From Welwitschia mirabilis (taxonomy: Eukaryota; Gnetophyta; Gnetopsida; Welwitschiales): DNA of 64,000 bases. Positions 11,514 to 22,191 of the stretch are shown piece by piece. Numbering within the stretch: the first letter of the stretch is position 1; every line of letters begins with the position of its first letter. The stretch covers positions 65,798,288 through 65,862,287 of the forward strand of contig JBOZIK010000001.1 in assembly GCA_051453625.1 (NCBI GenBank), written 5' to 3'. Below the pieces are notes generated by a model. The model was not told where the DNA came from and did not search any database. It saw only the letters and a list, made by a program, of their open reading frames with translations. Both the position numbers and the translations under genes were made by a program.

Positions 11514-11519
11514 TATAAA
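11514..11519 (+). promoter_or_regulatory. Conserved TATA box in the 5' LTR-like repeat
   Basis: CTATAAACACC here corresponds to CTATAAATACC at 28328-28338 in the other copy, within a well-conserved neighbourhood in diverged sequence. A second candidate lies about 420 bases upstream in both copies (CTCTATATATAA near 11095; CTCTATAAATGA near 27932). Which one marks the U3/R boundary cannot be decided by eye. Confidence 0.4.
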
Positions 11520-12394
11520 CACCTGGTTAATGCCCAAACTAATATAAGAATGTTACTCTACATTTTCAATCTATTTTGATATGATTCAAGCTATTCTCAA
11601 TATTAAAAAGATATTTTCTATTACATTCTCTCACATTTATTCAATTCCAAGTTTATTTTCTCTCTATATCAACTCTATAATTCTTCTACATTCTTCATTC
11701 ACATATTTCTTTAATCATATAATCTATTTTTAGCCTCTTAAACCTTTTCTTATTCCATTTTTTCATAACCTTTTCTCCCATTTCCATTCATTTGGAGGGC
11801 ATTGTATGGGTGATGAACTGCAGGAGGAGAAGAAGGAATTAAATCTTGTTAAAAAAATTAGAAACTAATAAAAAGGATTATCAATTTATTTGAAACTAAT
11901 AGATGTTACTTTACTTACGTCTTTGATTACTTGAGTTATGCATTTTTATCATGGTTTTCATTTAATTTAGTTAGACTTTTTATAACATGCTACATATTTA
12001 GTGCTAATTAGATTATTATACATTTAGTGTCTATCATGAAAATCTAAAATTTTACATGGTTTTCACTTCATGTTAAAAGAAATCATTTCTTTTATTCCTC
12101 TCCTCTTTTCTTTCCTTCATTCTTTTTATTTTCTAGTACATTTTCTTATAATTCCATCTTTCTTCTAAGGCAAGTAATGATGAATTTCTATTTTCTCATT
12201 TCCAAGAGTATTAGACTAGTTTTTAAATATGTTATTTATATTTTTTTGAGATCTTTTTTTAGGCTTGAATTATTATCTCTTCTTTCTTCTCCTCTCAAAA
12301 TCAAAGTAAGGTAGTAAGTTTTAATGCCTGTTTTGATCATAATTCATTTTTATAACTTCAATGATAATAAAATTTTGTTAGTAGCTTCCTTTGA

Positions 12395-12474
12395 TGATTC
12401 GAAAATTTTATTCTTAATGAGTTATAATCCAAAGTGATTCGAAAATTTTATTCTTAATGAGTTATAATCCAAAG
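12395..12474 (+). repeat. Perfect 40-bp tandem duplication
   Basis: Two adjacent copies (12395-12434 and 12435-12474) of a unit starting TGATTCGAAAATTTTATTC. The other LTR copy has only one equivalent near 29250, so the duplication arose after the two copies separated and, being identical, is recent. Confidence 0.85.
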
Positions 12475-13357
12475 TTAGCCTCTAAAACTCTTTTTTCGTG
12501 ATTTATAGTCAAAGTTACAATTTTACTTAAAAACTTTCTAAACTATCAAAATCTTAATTTTCTCGATTTTATAAAGTAAATTTATCTATCATTATTAATT
12601 TATTTTTAGAAATTAAAGACTCTATACTATAGTATTCTTTGAGTACATTCAGAATATGAAATCCACTTTTTCTCGAGTTTTATAGTTTTCTTGATATTAC
12701 TGGTCAAAGTAGGATTGACTATATCTTGTTCTAGGTGAACTATTTCTATCGGTATCAATTGATTCTACTTAATCTTGAATATTTAATTCTAAAAACTTGT
12801 TCTAAGATATATTCTAAGAATTTTTAATGTTCAAATATTTTCTAAATCCATTCTTCTAAATTTTCTCTCTTTTATTCCTCTCTCTTCTTCCTTCTCCTCT
12901 TTATATTAGTCAAAATAGCTTGAAATTGATTAAGTATGCTTTGAATTCTTAAACATTCATATGCTATTTTTTATTAATTACCTATTGATTTATAAACTAA
13001 TTTAGATGTTCTAATATTTTTATAACTTATTTTATAATAGGTAAAGGATTATCTTTCAAGTCAATTACATTGCAATTTAGTAAAAATCTTAATAAAGTTA
13101 AAAAATTTGTTATATTTTGATTCTAAGATGTTGTAAAGTTTATATGTAATGAAATGTGATGTTTGAATTACTTAATTACATCAACATTTAATGATTTTAA
13201 GTAGTAAGCATTTCAACAAATAATATTTTTATCATAAAATAACTTTAGTAGCTTAACTATTTAAATTCTCTTATTTATTTGTTTGAGTTATAAATTATCT
13301 TTAGAATATTAGTGAATGTTCATAAAAGATAATTTCTTTCTATTTAATGGTATTTTA

Positions 13358-13837
13358 TTTTTATATAGCATGAAATTATGCTTTTACACATGTTTTTTTA
13401 TTATCATAATTATAAGTCATGTATCATAATTACTTGTATATCATACAAAATAAATAGTTATTTGTTATATAAAGTGATAGTTTGATAAAACAATATTAAT
13501 ATTTTCATATAAATTAATGTAAAGTGTTCTATTGGTTTAATACTTTTGTGCNNNNNNNNNNNNNNNNNNNNNNNNNNNNNNNNNNNNNNNNNNNNNNNNN
13601 NNNNNNNNNNNNNNNNNNNNNNNNNNNNNNNNNNNNNNNNNNNNNNNNNNNTTTTTATATAGCATGAAATTATGCTTTTACACATGTTTTTTATTATCAT
13701 AATTATAAGTCATGTATCATAATTACTTGTATACCATACAAAATAAATACTTATATAAAGTGATAGTTTGATAAAACAATATTAATATTTCCATATAAAT
13801 TAATGTAAAGTGTTCTATTGGTTTAATACTTCTGTGC
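13358..13837. repeat. Direct duplication flanking the 100-N gap at 13552-13651
   Basis: Positions 13358-13551 and 13652-13837 carry nearly the same ~190 bases, from TTTTTATATAGCATGAAATT to TAATACTT(T/C)TGTGC, with a small deletion and a few substitutions. The other LTR copy has the region once, which points to an assembly or haplotype duplicate. Confidence 0.85.
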
Positions 13838-14010
13838 TTCCACTATATATGCAATTTGACCTAGGATATTTATTTATAATGTAATCTGAGCTTTTATATT
13901 TGATTTTCTTTTCTTTATTTCAATTATCATGTTTACTACACATTTATTTTTGTAAAGTGTTAAAGTGTGATTTTATCATTTTAAAAATTGATTTTTCCCT
14001 TCATTCAAAA

Positions 14011-14379
14011 TTTGAACCATTATTAGAAAACACTTATTATTTTTATGTGAGATATTATACTTTTCTTTAAGGATTTACATAAACTAATGGAAGTTGCTTA
14101 TTTTTAGGTTCTTTTAATATTGCAATTGCATAAAGATCTCATAAGCACTAGATTACTCCATCAAGCTTTCTAGATGCACATGTTTTAATTCTCATTACTT
14201 TTTCATGCATCTCATTTTCTTGTAATGCTATTCATTCATGAGTAGAAATTGAAATAATATTGGTAAATGTTTGCATAGTTCTAAATCCTATTCACCTTGT
14301 ATTCTACCTTTATATTTTAGTTTGCCTTTAATTAAATTTGATACCCTTACTGAAGCTTTAAATATTATTTTTCCTCAAA
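14011..14379. other. Leader between 5' LTR and gag; no primer-binding site recognised
   Basis: About 370 AT-rich bases follow the presumed LTR end. I looked for TGG-initiated sites matching tRNA-Met, tRNA-Asp or tRNA-Lys primers and saw none that is convincing. Either the site has decayed or the LTR end is misplaced by tens of bases. Confidence 0.35.
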
Positions 14380-14716
14380 TGGCTATTAAAGATAGTAATG
14401 CTCATATTTTTTCTTCTTAACCTACTTTTGATCATTTTTCAAAGATCATTAAATTAACTCTTCTATTTGTTTTACTCATGATGCCTCTATTTCTATTTTC
14501 ATAGTTTATATCATGAGGATCCTTATAATTTTCTTAAAGAATTTAACTTAGTTTATAATGTAATCCCTTAAACTCATTTTGATGAAGCCATATTATTAAT
14601 TCTTCCTCTTCTCTTAAAATATAGAGCTAGACATTATCTTAAGATTGTCAATCATAACTTTTAAAAAATATTTTAATAATAAATTTCTCCTTACTACTTA
14701 CATTAATTAAATGAGA
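14380..14716 (+). pseudogene. gag N-terminal half, cut off by the LINE insertion
   Basis: Plus-strand frames give EDPYNFLKEFNLVYNVI at 14515-14565, then HFDEAILLILPLLLKYRAR and HYLKIVNHNF. These match the plant gypsy gag pattern EDP--HLKEF--VC ... (A/R)LR-FPFSLK-KAK-WL. The frame breaks into stops, then ends at an N-stop-M-R stretch where the 12-bp repeat begins. The matching second half (MRQLISIFTQSL...) resumes at 22180, strong evidence that both halves were once one gene. Confidence 0.7.
14705..14716 (+). repeat. Left copy of 12-bp direct repeat (candidate LINE target-site duplication)
   Basis: AATTAAATGAGA here matches 22180-22191 exactly. It marks the point where gag stops and LINE sequence starts. 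The length is typical of LINE target-site duplications. Because the word is AT-rich, chance has some weight, but gag coding continues on the far side at just this word. Confidence 0.6.
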
Positions 14717-14989
14717 AAATATTTTTGAAGTTTTGAAGGTTTGCTTAGGTTTTAGAGCTATCCTAGATTAGGTGGATTTTGAGAAGAAAAGGGATTAAGG
14801 CTTGAAAAACTGCAAATCGACAAGGATGATTTCAGTTCCTAGTCATGAAGTACAAGGGCCAATATCAACTACCAGACATTCTTTCTAAGGGTAAGTTGCA
14901 TAATATTTTGAAATTTCAGTTCTAATCCATTTTTAGGATTTTTTTTTGAGGGGTTTGGCCTAAACATGTAGAAGACTCAATTCTTAAGA

Positions 14990-16315
14990 AAAGGGAAATC
15001 CCTTGTTTTGAACATTGATAAAGATGCCTACAATTAGATCGAGAAGAAAATTTAGTATAGTTTAATCAGAAAGTTTATTTCATCTAGTTCATGACCAAGA
15101 CTAGATCGGATCAATGAATGGATGATAACTAAATGTATGGGAGTTAGTAAAGTTAATGTCACTGCTATGCCAATAGGGATAGTGCTTTTCTAGTTGGATA
15201 ATAAACAATATTGGGATGAATAATCATAAGAGAACCTTAGTACTTTTGGGTATGAGTCTTTCCCTAGACAAGTAGACGTTGGAGGTGTAATTAGGCTTGA
15301 ACCTATTTAAGAGGCTAATGAGTTAGATCTGCATTCACAATTTTCCATTAAAGTTTTAAAATGAAGATTTCTAAAGAAAAATTGCTACTCAATTTAGTGA
15401 ATTAATCAGACTAANNNNNNNNNNNNNNNNNNNNNNNNNNNNNNNNNNNNNNNNNNNNNNNNNNNNNNNNNNNNNNNNNNNNNNNNNNNNNNNNNNNNNN
15501 NNNNNNNNNNNNNNNNNNNNNNNNNNNNNNNNNNNNNNNNNNNNNNNNNNNNNNNNNNNNNNNNNNNNNNNNNNNNNNNNNNNNNNNNNNNNNNNNNNNN
15601 NNNNNNNNNNNNNNNNNNNNNNNNNNNNNNNNNNNNNNNNNNNNNNNNNNNNNNNNNNNNNNNNNNNNNNNNNNNNNNNNNNNNNNNNNNNNNNNNNNNN
15701 NNNNNNNNNNNNNNNNNNNNNNNNNNNNNNNNNNNNNNNNNNNNNNNNNNNNNNNNNNNNNNNNNNNNNNNNNNNNNNNNNNNNNNNNNNNNNNNNNNNN
15801 NNNNNNNNNNNNNNNNNNNNNNNNNNNNNNNNNNNNNNNNNNNNNNNNNNNNNNNNNNNNNNNNNNNNNNNNNNNNNNNNNNNNNNNNNNNNNNNNNNNN
15901 NNNNNNNNNNNNNNNNNNNNNNNNNNNNNNNNNNNNNNNNNNNNNNNNNNNNNNNNNNNNNNNNNNNNNNNNNNNNNNNNNNNNNNNNNNNNNNNNNNNN
16001 NNNNNNNNNNNNNNNNNNNNNNNNNNNNNNNNNNNNNNNNNNNNNNNNNNNNNNNNNNNNNNNNNNNNNNNNNNNNNNNNNNNNNNNNNNNNNNNNNNNN
16101 NNAGATATAAAGGATATTCAATCCATAAAATTTAGATCTAAATGGAGTTCAACTTAAAGTTACATATGAAAAGCTTCAAGTCCCATGTAATGTTTGTGAA
16201 AAGTCAAGGCTTATTTTTGGGAGATGTATTTCTTTATAACAAAAATACTTACATTGTGGTAAAATAAGTCATTTAAGAGAAGAATGTAGAAAATAGTTGA
16301 TTTACATTGAGGAAA
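14990..16315 (+). pseudogene. LINE ORF1 relic with degenerate zinc knuckle
   Basis: ORF1 of plant LINEs is a nucleic-acid-binding protein. Visible pieces include a segment around 15110 (DRINEWMITKCMGVSKVNV) resembling the basic N-terminal domain, then after the gap YEKLQVPCNVC (about 16166) and LHCGKISHLREEC (16249-16287). The last is a zinc knuckle of form x-X2-C-X4-H-X4-C whose first cysteine is replaced by tyrosine (a G-to-A change). Family members show YE-LP--C--CG--GH---(D/E)C here. Stops are scattered throughout and 688 N hide the middle (15415-16102). Confidence 0.65.
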
Positions 16316-16694
16316 ATTAAAAGGAAACCTATACTTTTTACAAGAAGACCAAACATAATCAGAGCATATGCCAGTATAAGCAAAGGAAGGAAAGGGAAAA
16401 GTACTATTATTTTCCCCAAGAAAATCAAAGACAGTAAGAAGAAATACAAGAAAGAAAGTACAACCCCTTCTAACCTCTTGTGGAACAAGAAGATCCCTTG
16501 CAACTACTAAATATTGATAAACCTAATGATGTGGAAACTTAAACGAAAGGAAGGCCAAACAATAGAACCTTCTAAAAAAGGGAAATGACAAAGAATATGG
16601 CTAATAGCTCCCAAGACACCATTGAAGATATACTAAATAAAGGTCAAGCATTTAGAAAGGGGTGAAAAAACCTCTAATAAATTATATCATATAA

Positions 16695-17400
16695 AATTGT
16701 AGGGGATTAGGTTTTTCCTATAAGAAAAAGATCCTAAGAAATCTTATCAATTAATTTAATATTGATTTAATTTATTTATAAAAAACAAAAATAAAAAAGT
16801 ATAGAAAAATAGTGAGTTTAAGGCAGTAATAGAATTTCTTTACCTATGCATTCCAAGGTAATTCTGGAGGCCTCATGATCTCCAAGAAAAGAGATGCAAA
16901 TCTGATTAATAGAAGTAAGGTTCACATCATAATTTTCCTTAAATATGAACGTTGGACTATAATAAATCTTTATAGTCCTTAAAATAATCAAGATAAATAT
17001 CTTAGAAGAATTATAGTAAACAGTGATAGATAAATCTAAATGGATTAGTATGGGAGATTTCAATCAATGCCTCCATCACCAAGAAAAACCTAAGGATGAT
17101 AACTAGTATTCTAGAATATTTTCAATCCTTAAAAATTTTTTGGTAAGAAATACTCTTGTAGATGTTTAAATTACTAGATGCAAGTACACATGACCTAATA
17201 GAAGGACAAGTAACAATATGATCATGTTTAGAGTCAATAAAATCCTTACTAGTAAGGATTTAGCTAAGCTTTCAATTAAAGCTTGTGGCCTAAATAATAT
17301 AGCTTTGGATCACTATTCTATCAGACTCAAAGTGGGAGCAATTTTCTCCCAAAGAACTCTATTTCAAATGGAATAATATTGGATTACCTAGATAGAAACT
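16695..17400 (+). pseudogene. LINE ORF2 apurinic endonuclease domain relic
   Basis: This begins with NCRGLGFSYKKKILRNLI (16695 on), the hallmark start of plant LINE ORF2 (WNCRGLGNP-TVR-L--L). It continues with WISMGDFNQCLHHQEKP (17041-17091), containing the GDFN catalytic-site motif, then PNRRTSNN (family: W(S)N-RTG-N-I--RLDR) and LDHYSIRL (17305-17328), the SDH-type motif with S replaced by L. The domain nicks target DNA to prime reverse transcription. Several in-frame stops make it inactive. Upstream, 16316-16694 is the ORF1-ORF2 junction with no recognisable domain. Confidence 0.8.
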
Positions 17401-17798
17401 AGAACATTAATGGAAAAAATATGAGACTAGTATGATAAAACACAACTTATAACTTTTATTTACAAGGGTCTTAATACCTTAAAATCCCACATAAAAGACT
17501 CGAAAAATAAAAATAAAGAGAGGTTTGAGTCAAAAGCAGTACTTGAGGAAGAAATCCAAAGAATCCAAACTAAGTAAGAGAGGGAAGAAACTAATATGGC
17601 CTACATAATAAGGAATATTAGTACCTATTGGAACTCCAAGAAATAAATCCTGATGAGGACAATTATTAGAGTGAATGCTCAAGGATCAAATGGCTAAAAA
17701 GGTAGGATAACCACACTAGGTTTTTATTCCAGTAATCCAATCAACACAGATTAGAAAATAGGATTAGAAGACCTACCATTAGAGGCCAAATAACAAAA

Positions 17799-17992
17799 AA
17801 TAGACACAACATAGGCAAGAAAATGTAGGCCCATCTTATAAGAATNNNNNNNNNNNNNNNNNNNNNNNNNNNNNNNNNNNNNNNNNNNNNNNNNNNNNNN
17901 NNNNNNNNNNNNNNNNNNNNNNNNNNNNNNNNNNNNNNNNNNNNNAATAAACACAACATAGTCAAGAAAATGTAGGCCCATCTTATAAGAAT
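17799..17992. repeat. 47-bp direct duplication flanking the 100-N gap at 17846-17945
   Basis: Positions 17799-17845 and 17946-17992 are the same 47 bases with two differences, starting AATA(G/A)ACACAACATAG. The LINE reads smoothly if only one copy is kept, so the gap is artificial. Confidence 0.85.
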
Positions 17993-19265
17993 TTGGAAAT
18001 TGGATGATCTTATCCTTATCCTTATTCCAAAGAATAAGAGAATTTCTAATGAGGATAATTCCCTACTTGTTAAACCATTAAGTAGAGATGAAGTTTTAGC
18101 TACTGTGAGGTATATGAAGAATAATAGAACCTCTAGTCCTGATGGGTGGTTAGTTAATATTTTTAAATATTAATTTTTCATATTAAGCGATAATCTTCAA
18201 GATGTTTTGCAATATGTCTTTCATAATAAGAAAATTCCTATGGAAATGAATAGAGCCAAGGTAATTCTTATTCCTAAAAAGAGGAATGCCAGCAAATTGA
18301 AGGACTTCAGATCTTTAGGTGTCTATAACATTCTTTATAGAATATTTGTAAAAATCATAGTTAATCATATTAGCCCTTGATTTCTAAGGTATTTCAAAAA
18401 ATCAAGCCAGCTTCATCTAATCTAGGTATATCCAAGACTAAATTTTCTTGACTTATGAGATCATTCATTTAGTTAAAAAAATGTAAATTTCCTCTTCTTA
18501 TTGCTAAACTTAATATTGTCAAAGCTTATGATTTAGCTAGTTAACAAGCATTAGGAAGTATCCTTAGGAAAACTAGCCTTCATAAAGACATCATTAATCT
18601 TTGGCTAGATATGTAGGCATTAGCTGAATTCAGTGTAGAGGTTAATAATTATAGGTCAAATTTCTTTTCAATAGGTTAAGGATTAAAACATGGAGATCCT
18701 CTATTCCCATATCTTTTTCTCTTTGTGATGAATTTTTTATAGGTCTTCTTAAAGATTAATGGAGTTACAGGAAACATAATTTGAGGTCAAACTTTTATTA
18801 ATAATTACTATGCATATGATACCATCATTATGACCAAGGCTTTTTGTCAGCAAGACAATTTATTAAGAATTCTATGAACCTTTTTGCAATAGTTACATAT
18901 CTTCATATCAACTGAAATAAGTCAAGAATCCATATTTTAGGTAGAAATAGTATTAGAGGTGATAAAATTACCTGAATCCTAAATGCAAAACTAGGATACT
19001 TGTAGGATATTTACTTGGGAATTTCCTTTCGAAATTGGCATAAGACCTTGACCTAGAATTACATCAATAAGTCCATTCAAAGATGATGCAACTCATGGAA
19101 AAATAATTTTCTCTCATCCAAAGCAAAGATTATCCTTAAAAACTCATATTTAATGTCTTCTTTCTAATATATATAGCTTTCATTACCTCCTGTCCTCCCC
19201 CTCGCCCCCTCCCCTTCCATCCCCTCCTCCCTCCCCCAACCCCAACATCAAGGAATATTATTGAA
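17993..19265 (+). pseudogene. LINE ORF2 reverse transcriptase relic
   Basis: Segments in order: LVKPLSRDEVLATVRYMKNN, SSPDGW (family: SPGPDGF), KIPMEMNRAKVILIPKKRN (family: LP--IN-T-I-LIPK), LKDFRSLGVYNILYRIFVKI (family: DFRPISLCNV-YKI--K), KAYDLA, GLKHGDPLFPYLFLF (family: RG(L)RQGDPLSPYLFLL) and YYAYDTIIM at 18806-18832. The catalytic FADD box is YAYD (18809-18820), so one of two catalytic aspartates is lost. YLGISF and SWKNNFLSSKAKIILKNS follow, as in the family's connection region. The reading ends in an odd C-rich tract at 19183-19246, just before a 415-N gap. Confidence 0.85.
19183..19246 (+). repeat. C-rich low-complexity tract (G-quadruplex-capable on the minus strand)
   Basis: About 60 bases made almost only of C and T, with seven or so C runs of three to five, including CCCCCTCGCCCCCTCCCC. 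The surroundings are over 65% A+T. It overlays the LINE RT-C-terminal linker where the family shows a proline-rich LP-P stretch. The reverse strand has enough G-runs for quadruplex formation. Confidence 0.8.
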
Positions 19266-19680
19266 NNNNNNNNNNNNNNNNNNNNNNNNNNNNNNNNNNN
19301 NNNNNNNNNNNNNNNNNNNNNNNNNNNNNNNNNNNNNNNNNNNNNNNNNNNNNNNNNNNNNNNNNNNNNNNNNNNNNNNNNNNNNNNNNNNNNNNNNNNN
19401 NNNNNNNNNNNNNNNNNNNNNNNNNNNNNNNNNNNNNNNNNNNNNNNNNNNNNNNNNNNNNNNNNNNNNNNNNNNNNNNNNNNNNNNNNNNNNNNNNNNN
19501 NNNNNNNNNNNNNNNNNNNNNNNNNNNNNNNNNNNNNNNNNNNNNNNNNNNNNNNNNNNNNNNNNNNNNNNNNNNNNNNNNNNNNNNNNNNNNNNNNNNN
19601 NNNNNNNNNNNNNNNNNNNNNNNNNNNNNNNNNNNNNNNNNNNNNNNNNNNNNNNNNNNNNNNNNNNNNNNNNNNNNNNN

Positions 19681-19968
19681 ATCACCACAAAGTTCTAGCT
19701 AGAGATCAACTACTTAAGAAGGGGTTTTAAGTGGAAATAAATTATCGTATCTATTAATCATATCCTAAAACTACACATCACTTATTTCATCAATGCACTT
19801 GGAGTAAAGAATTATTAACAATAATGAAGAAGTACTACTAGACCTACAACATTTCTGATATCTACTTAAATGAAGAGATTCATTTGACATATTGGTAACT
19901 TTGGAGAATAAAAAATGATCTAATTTTCAATAATGTTTTCTTATCGTTTCCTTTAAATACTGTTATAA
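19681..19968 (+). pseudogene. LINE ORF2 C-terminal relic
   Basis: Between gaps at 19266-19680 and 19969-20716 one frame gives LWRIKNDLIFNNVFLSFP (about 19896-19950). Plant LINE and retroposon proteins carry W-IWK-RN--IFNG in the zinc-binding region after RT. The rest is stop-rich. The match is short but in the expected place and strand. Confidence 0.5.
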
Positions 19969-20716
19969 NNNNNNNNNNNNNNNNNNNNNNNNNNNNNNNN
20001 NNNNNNNNNNNNNNNNNNNNNNNNNNNNNNNNNNNNNNNNNNNNNNNNNNNNNNNNNNNNNNNNNNNNNNNNNNNNNNNNNNNNNNNNNNNNNNNNNNNN
20101 NNNNNNNNNNNNNNNNNNNNNNNNNNNNNNNNNNNNNNNNNNNNNNNNNNNNNNNNNNNNNNNNNNNNNNNNNNNNNNNNNNNNNNNNNNNNNNNNNNNN
20201 NNNNNNNNNNNNNNNNNNNNNNNNNNNNNNNNNNNNNNNNNNNNNNNNNNNNNNNNNNNNNNNNNNNNNNNNNNNNNNNNNNNNNNNNNNNNNNNNNNNN
20301 NNNNNNNNNNNNNNNNNNNNNNNNNNNNNNNNNNNNNNNNNNNNNNNNNNNNNNNNNNNNNNNNNNNNNNNNNNNNNNNNNNNNNNNNNNNNNNNNNNNN
20401 NNNNNNNNNNNNNNNNNNNNNNNNNNNNNNNNNNNNNNNNNNNNNNNNNNNNNNNNNNNNNNNNNNNNNNNNNNNNNNNNNNNNNNNNNNNNNNNNNNNN
20501 NNNNNNNNNNNNNNNNNNNNNNNNNNNNNNNNNNNNNNNNNNNNNNNNNNNNNNNNNNNNNNNNNNNNNNNNNNNNNNNNNNNNNNNNNNNNNNNNNNNN
20601 NNNNNNNNNNNNNNNNNNNNNNNNNNNNNNNNNNNNNNNNNNNNNNNNNNNNNNNNNNNNNNNNNNNNNNNNNNNNNNNNNNNNNNNNNNNNNNNNNNNN
20701 NNNNNNNNNNNNNNNN

Positions 20717-21580
20717 AACCCTCTTGTACAAGATTAGGAGAGATTAGTGAATCAATATTACACCCTTTTACAAACATTCAAGAGGAGAGTGCATAACATA
20801 TAGAAGAATCCCTATTAAAATAACCAAAGATTACCTCTCTAGACTCTTAGAGGTTCTTGTATCTAAATAAAGGATTTCTCTTGGAAGTCGAGGGTAGTGT
20901 GAAGTACTTTATTTTTTCCTCGATTGTGTTCCTAAGTTATGTAGTAGATACGTTAGTCAAAAGGTGCTACCATCCCCATGGGGTTTAGGCATAAAACTAG
21001 TTGATCGATACTTCATCTAGTCTAGGTATTGCTCTAAGCTCTCCAGCATTTACTTTGCATTTCTCAAAGCTCTAAACCTAAGCCTCCAAGTGAATTTATC
21101 ATTCTTTTTGTTTAAGCCCTTTGATGAAAAGACGCCTTTAGATATTCTGGATTAGTTCAAGCTCTTTAGTAAGAAGCTAATGAAATCAGGGTAAAAAATG
21201 CCACTTCTCCTCCTTCGTGGTGACGTCCATCTTAGAATCCATCAAGGAGAGCTCCTAAGAGAAGATACAATACAAAATAAATTCCTCAATCTGAGGGAAA
21301 TGTTACACAAGGTAGCCCCCAGTTAGTAGGGGTAATTCCATCCCCAGACCATACAAAGGAGATGAATTTGCCTTTAGCTTAGTAGAAGATGAATTAGGAG
21401 ATAGTTTAAGAGATAACTAAGGCACCGGTTTAGGAACATCCGACATCCAACACCTAGAAGTAAGGGAGGCATTACTAGGTCTTCTTGCAATAGAAAGAAT
21501 TCCTAGCTCTACCCAGAATTCAACTTTGACTCTTCTTTAGTAGAAATGTAGTATAACCCTCAATAAAATATAGATACAAA
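20717..21580 (+). other. Less AT-rich segment of unknown origin inside the LINE insertion
   Basis: Visibly richer in G and C than the surrounding DNA, with words such as CCATCCCCATGGGGTTTAGG near 20970. One open stretch (21199-21326) would code about 42 residues beginning MPLLLLRGDVHLRIHQGE; I do not recognise it. It may be LINE 3' sequence or host DNA carried along with the J-domain-like piece that follows. No splice or promoter signal was identified with confidence. Confidence 0.35.
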
Positions 21581-21599
21581 TGTTGCACATTGGGAAGTT

Positions 21600-21764
21600 A
21601 TGTTAGTAATAATCCATGGACTAAAAAGATTCCCCTTTGTCACATTAGTAATCTTTCATAGAGCCCTGCCTCAAGCCATCAAGTCTAGCTACAAAAATAA
21701 AGCCCTTAGACTACATTCGGATAAAAATACAATAGGTGCTAAAGAATTCAAAGAGGTAAATTAG
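21600..21764 (+). pseudogene. J-domain (DnaJ/HSP40-like) relic
   Basis: A frame without stops from 21600 to the TAG at 21762-21764 ends IKSSYKNKALRLHSDKN then GAKEFKEVN. J-domains carry IK--YRK-AL--HPDKN--(A)-E-FK-(I/V)N-AY, with HPD essential for stimulating Hsp70 ATPase. Here HPD is HSD (21714-21722), one substitution that would abolish function. The usual helix I (YYEVLGV) is not convincing upstream, although HWEVMLV sits near that position. The piece stops at a codon position normally occupied by a residue before AY. It lies inside the LINE insertion, so host-gene capture is possible. Chance resemblance cannot be excluded. Confidence 0.4.
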
Positions 21765-21839
21765 GCCNNNNNNNNNNNNNNNNNNNNNNNNNNNNNNNNN
21801 NNNNNNNNNNNNNNNNNNNNNNNNNNNNNNNNNNNNNNN

Positions 21840-22179
21840 TAAAGGATATTAATCCTCCACATTTTAGGTATTTTCTCTAGCCTAAGTTAAGTTTTATTAT
21901 TTCTGGTATTCTAGGGCATTTTTTTCCCCAGTTTATTAGTTAGTGGTTCTTCCCAAAGGTTGATCCATAGTACTCTTCTAGATAGTCAGTTTCCTGTCTT
22001 TAGTTTATTTCCTAGGGTGCTTTTACCCTAATTTTATTCTATTTCTAATCCATTTTTAAACTTTTAGAGAAGTGTTTTCCCTTTCTCTAAATATTTTAAA
22101 TTTCCTATTAAGTTAGGGCATTATCGTCCTTCTAATGTAAATTTTCTAGTTTAATATACTTACTTTTTTTTTCTTAAAG
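21840..22179 (+). other. T-rich 3' end of the LINE insertion
   Basis: A T-rich, stop-rich stretch without coding motifs, with short pyrimidine tracts, ends TTTTTTTTTCTTAAAG immediately before the right copy of the 12-bp repeat. It resembles a LINE 3' untranslated region except for the missing poly(A). Confidence 0.4.
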
Positions 22180-22191
22180 AATTAAATGAGA
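22180..22191 (+). repeat. Right copy of 12-bp direct repeat (candidate LINE target-site duplication)
   Basis: AATTAAATGAGA, identical to 14705-14716. The gag reading MRQLISIFTQ resumes across it. Similarity may extend weakly upstream on both sides, so the exact duplication length is uncertain. Confidence 0.6.

Larger units (their letters stand above)
10855..14010 (+). repeat. 5' LTR-like repeat of the large gypsy element
   Basis: This aligns colinearly with 27690-30990 from TGATGAA to TTCATTCA. Shared blocks include TTGCATTACTTTTTAA, a TATA box near 11097, a second TATA box at 11514-11519, the pyrimidine-rich tract after it, and GTGCTAATTAGATTAT near 12000. It includes a 40-bp tandem duplication (12395-12474) and a gap with duplicated flanks (13552-13651), so true length is slightly below 3.1 kb. 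No coding frame was seen inside it. Confidence 0.6.
14717..22179 (+). mobile_element. Nested LINE (L1-type plant retroposon), degenerate
   Basis: In order: 5' region, ORF1 relic with zinc knuckle, ORF2 endonuclease, ORF2 RT, ORF2 C-terminal zinc-binding/RNase H-adjacent region, then a less AT-rich tail and a T-rich 3' stretch. Size with gaps, about 7.5 kb, agrees with full-length plant LINEs. It is inserted sense to the host gag and flanked by a 12-bp direct repeat. Unusual: the 3' end before the right repeat is a T-run followed by CTTAAAG, not poly(A), so the tail has been lost or rearranged, or more than one insertion is present. ORF1 and ORF2 are both broken. Confidence 0.7.

Noticed and set aside
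16273-16510. Two overlapping frames, one per strand, of 67 and 76 codons
   Set aside because: They overlay the LINE ORF1 C-terminus in wrong frames or strand; the lysine-rich plus frame is just the A-rich linker after the zinc knuckle.
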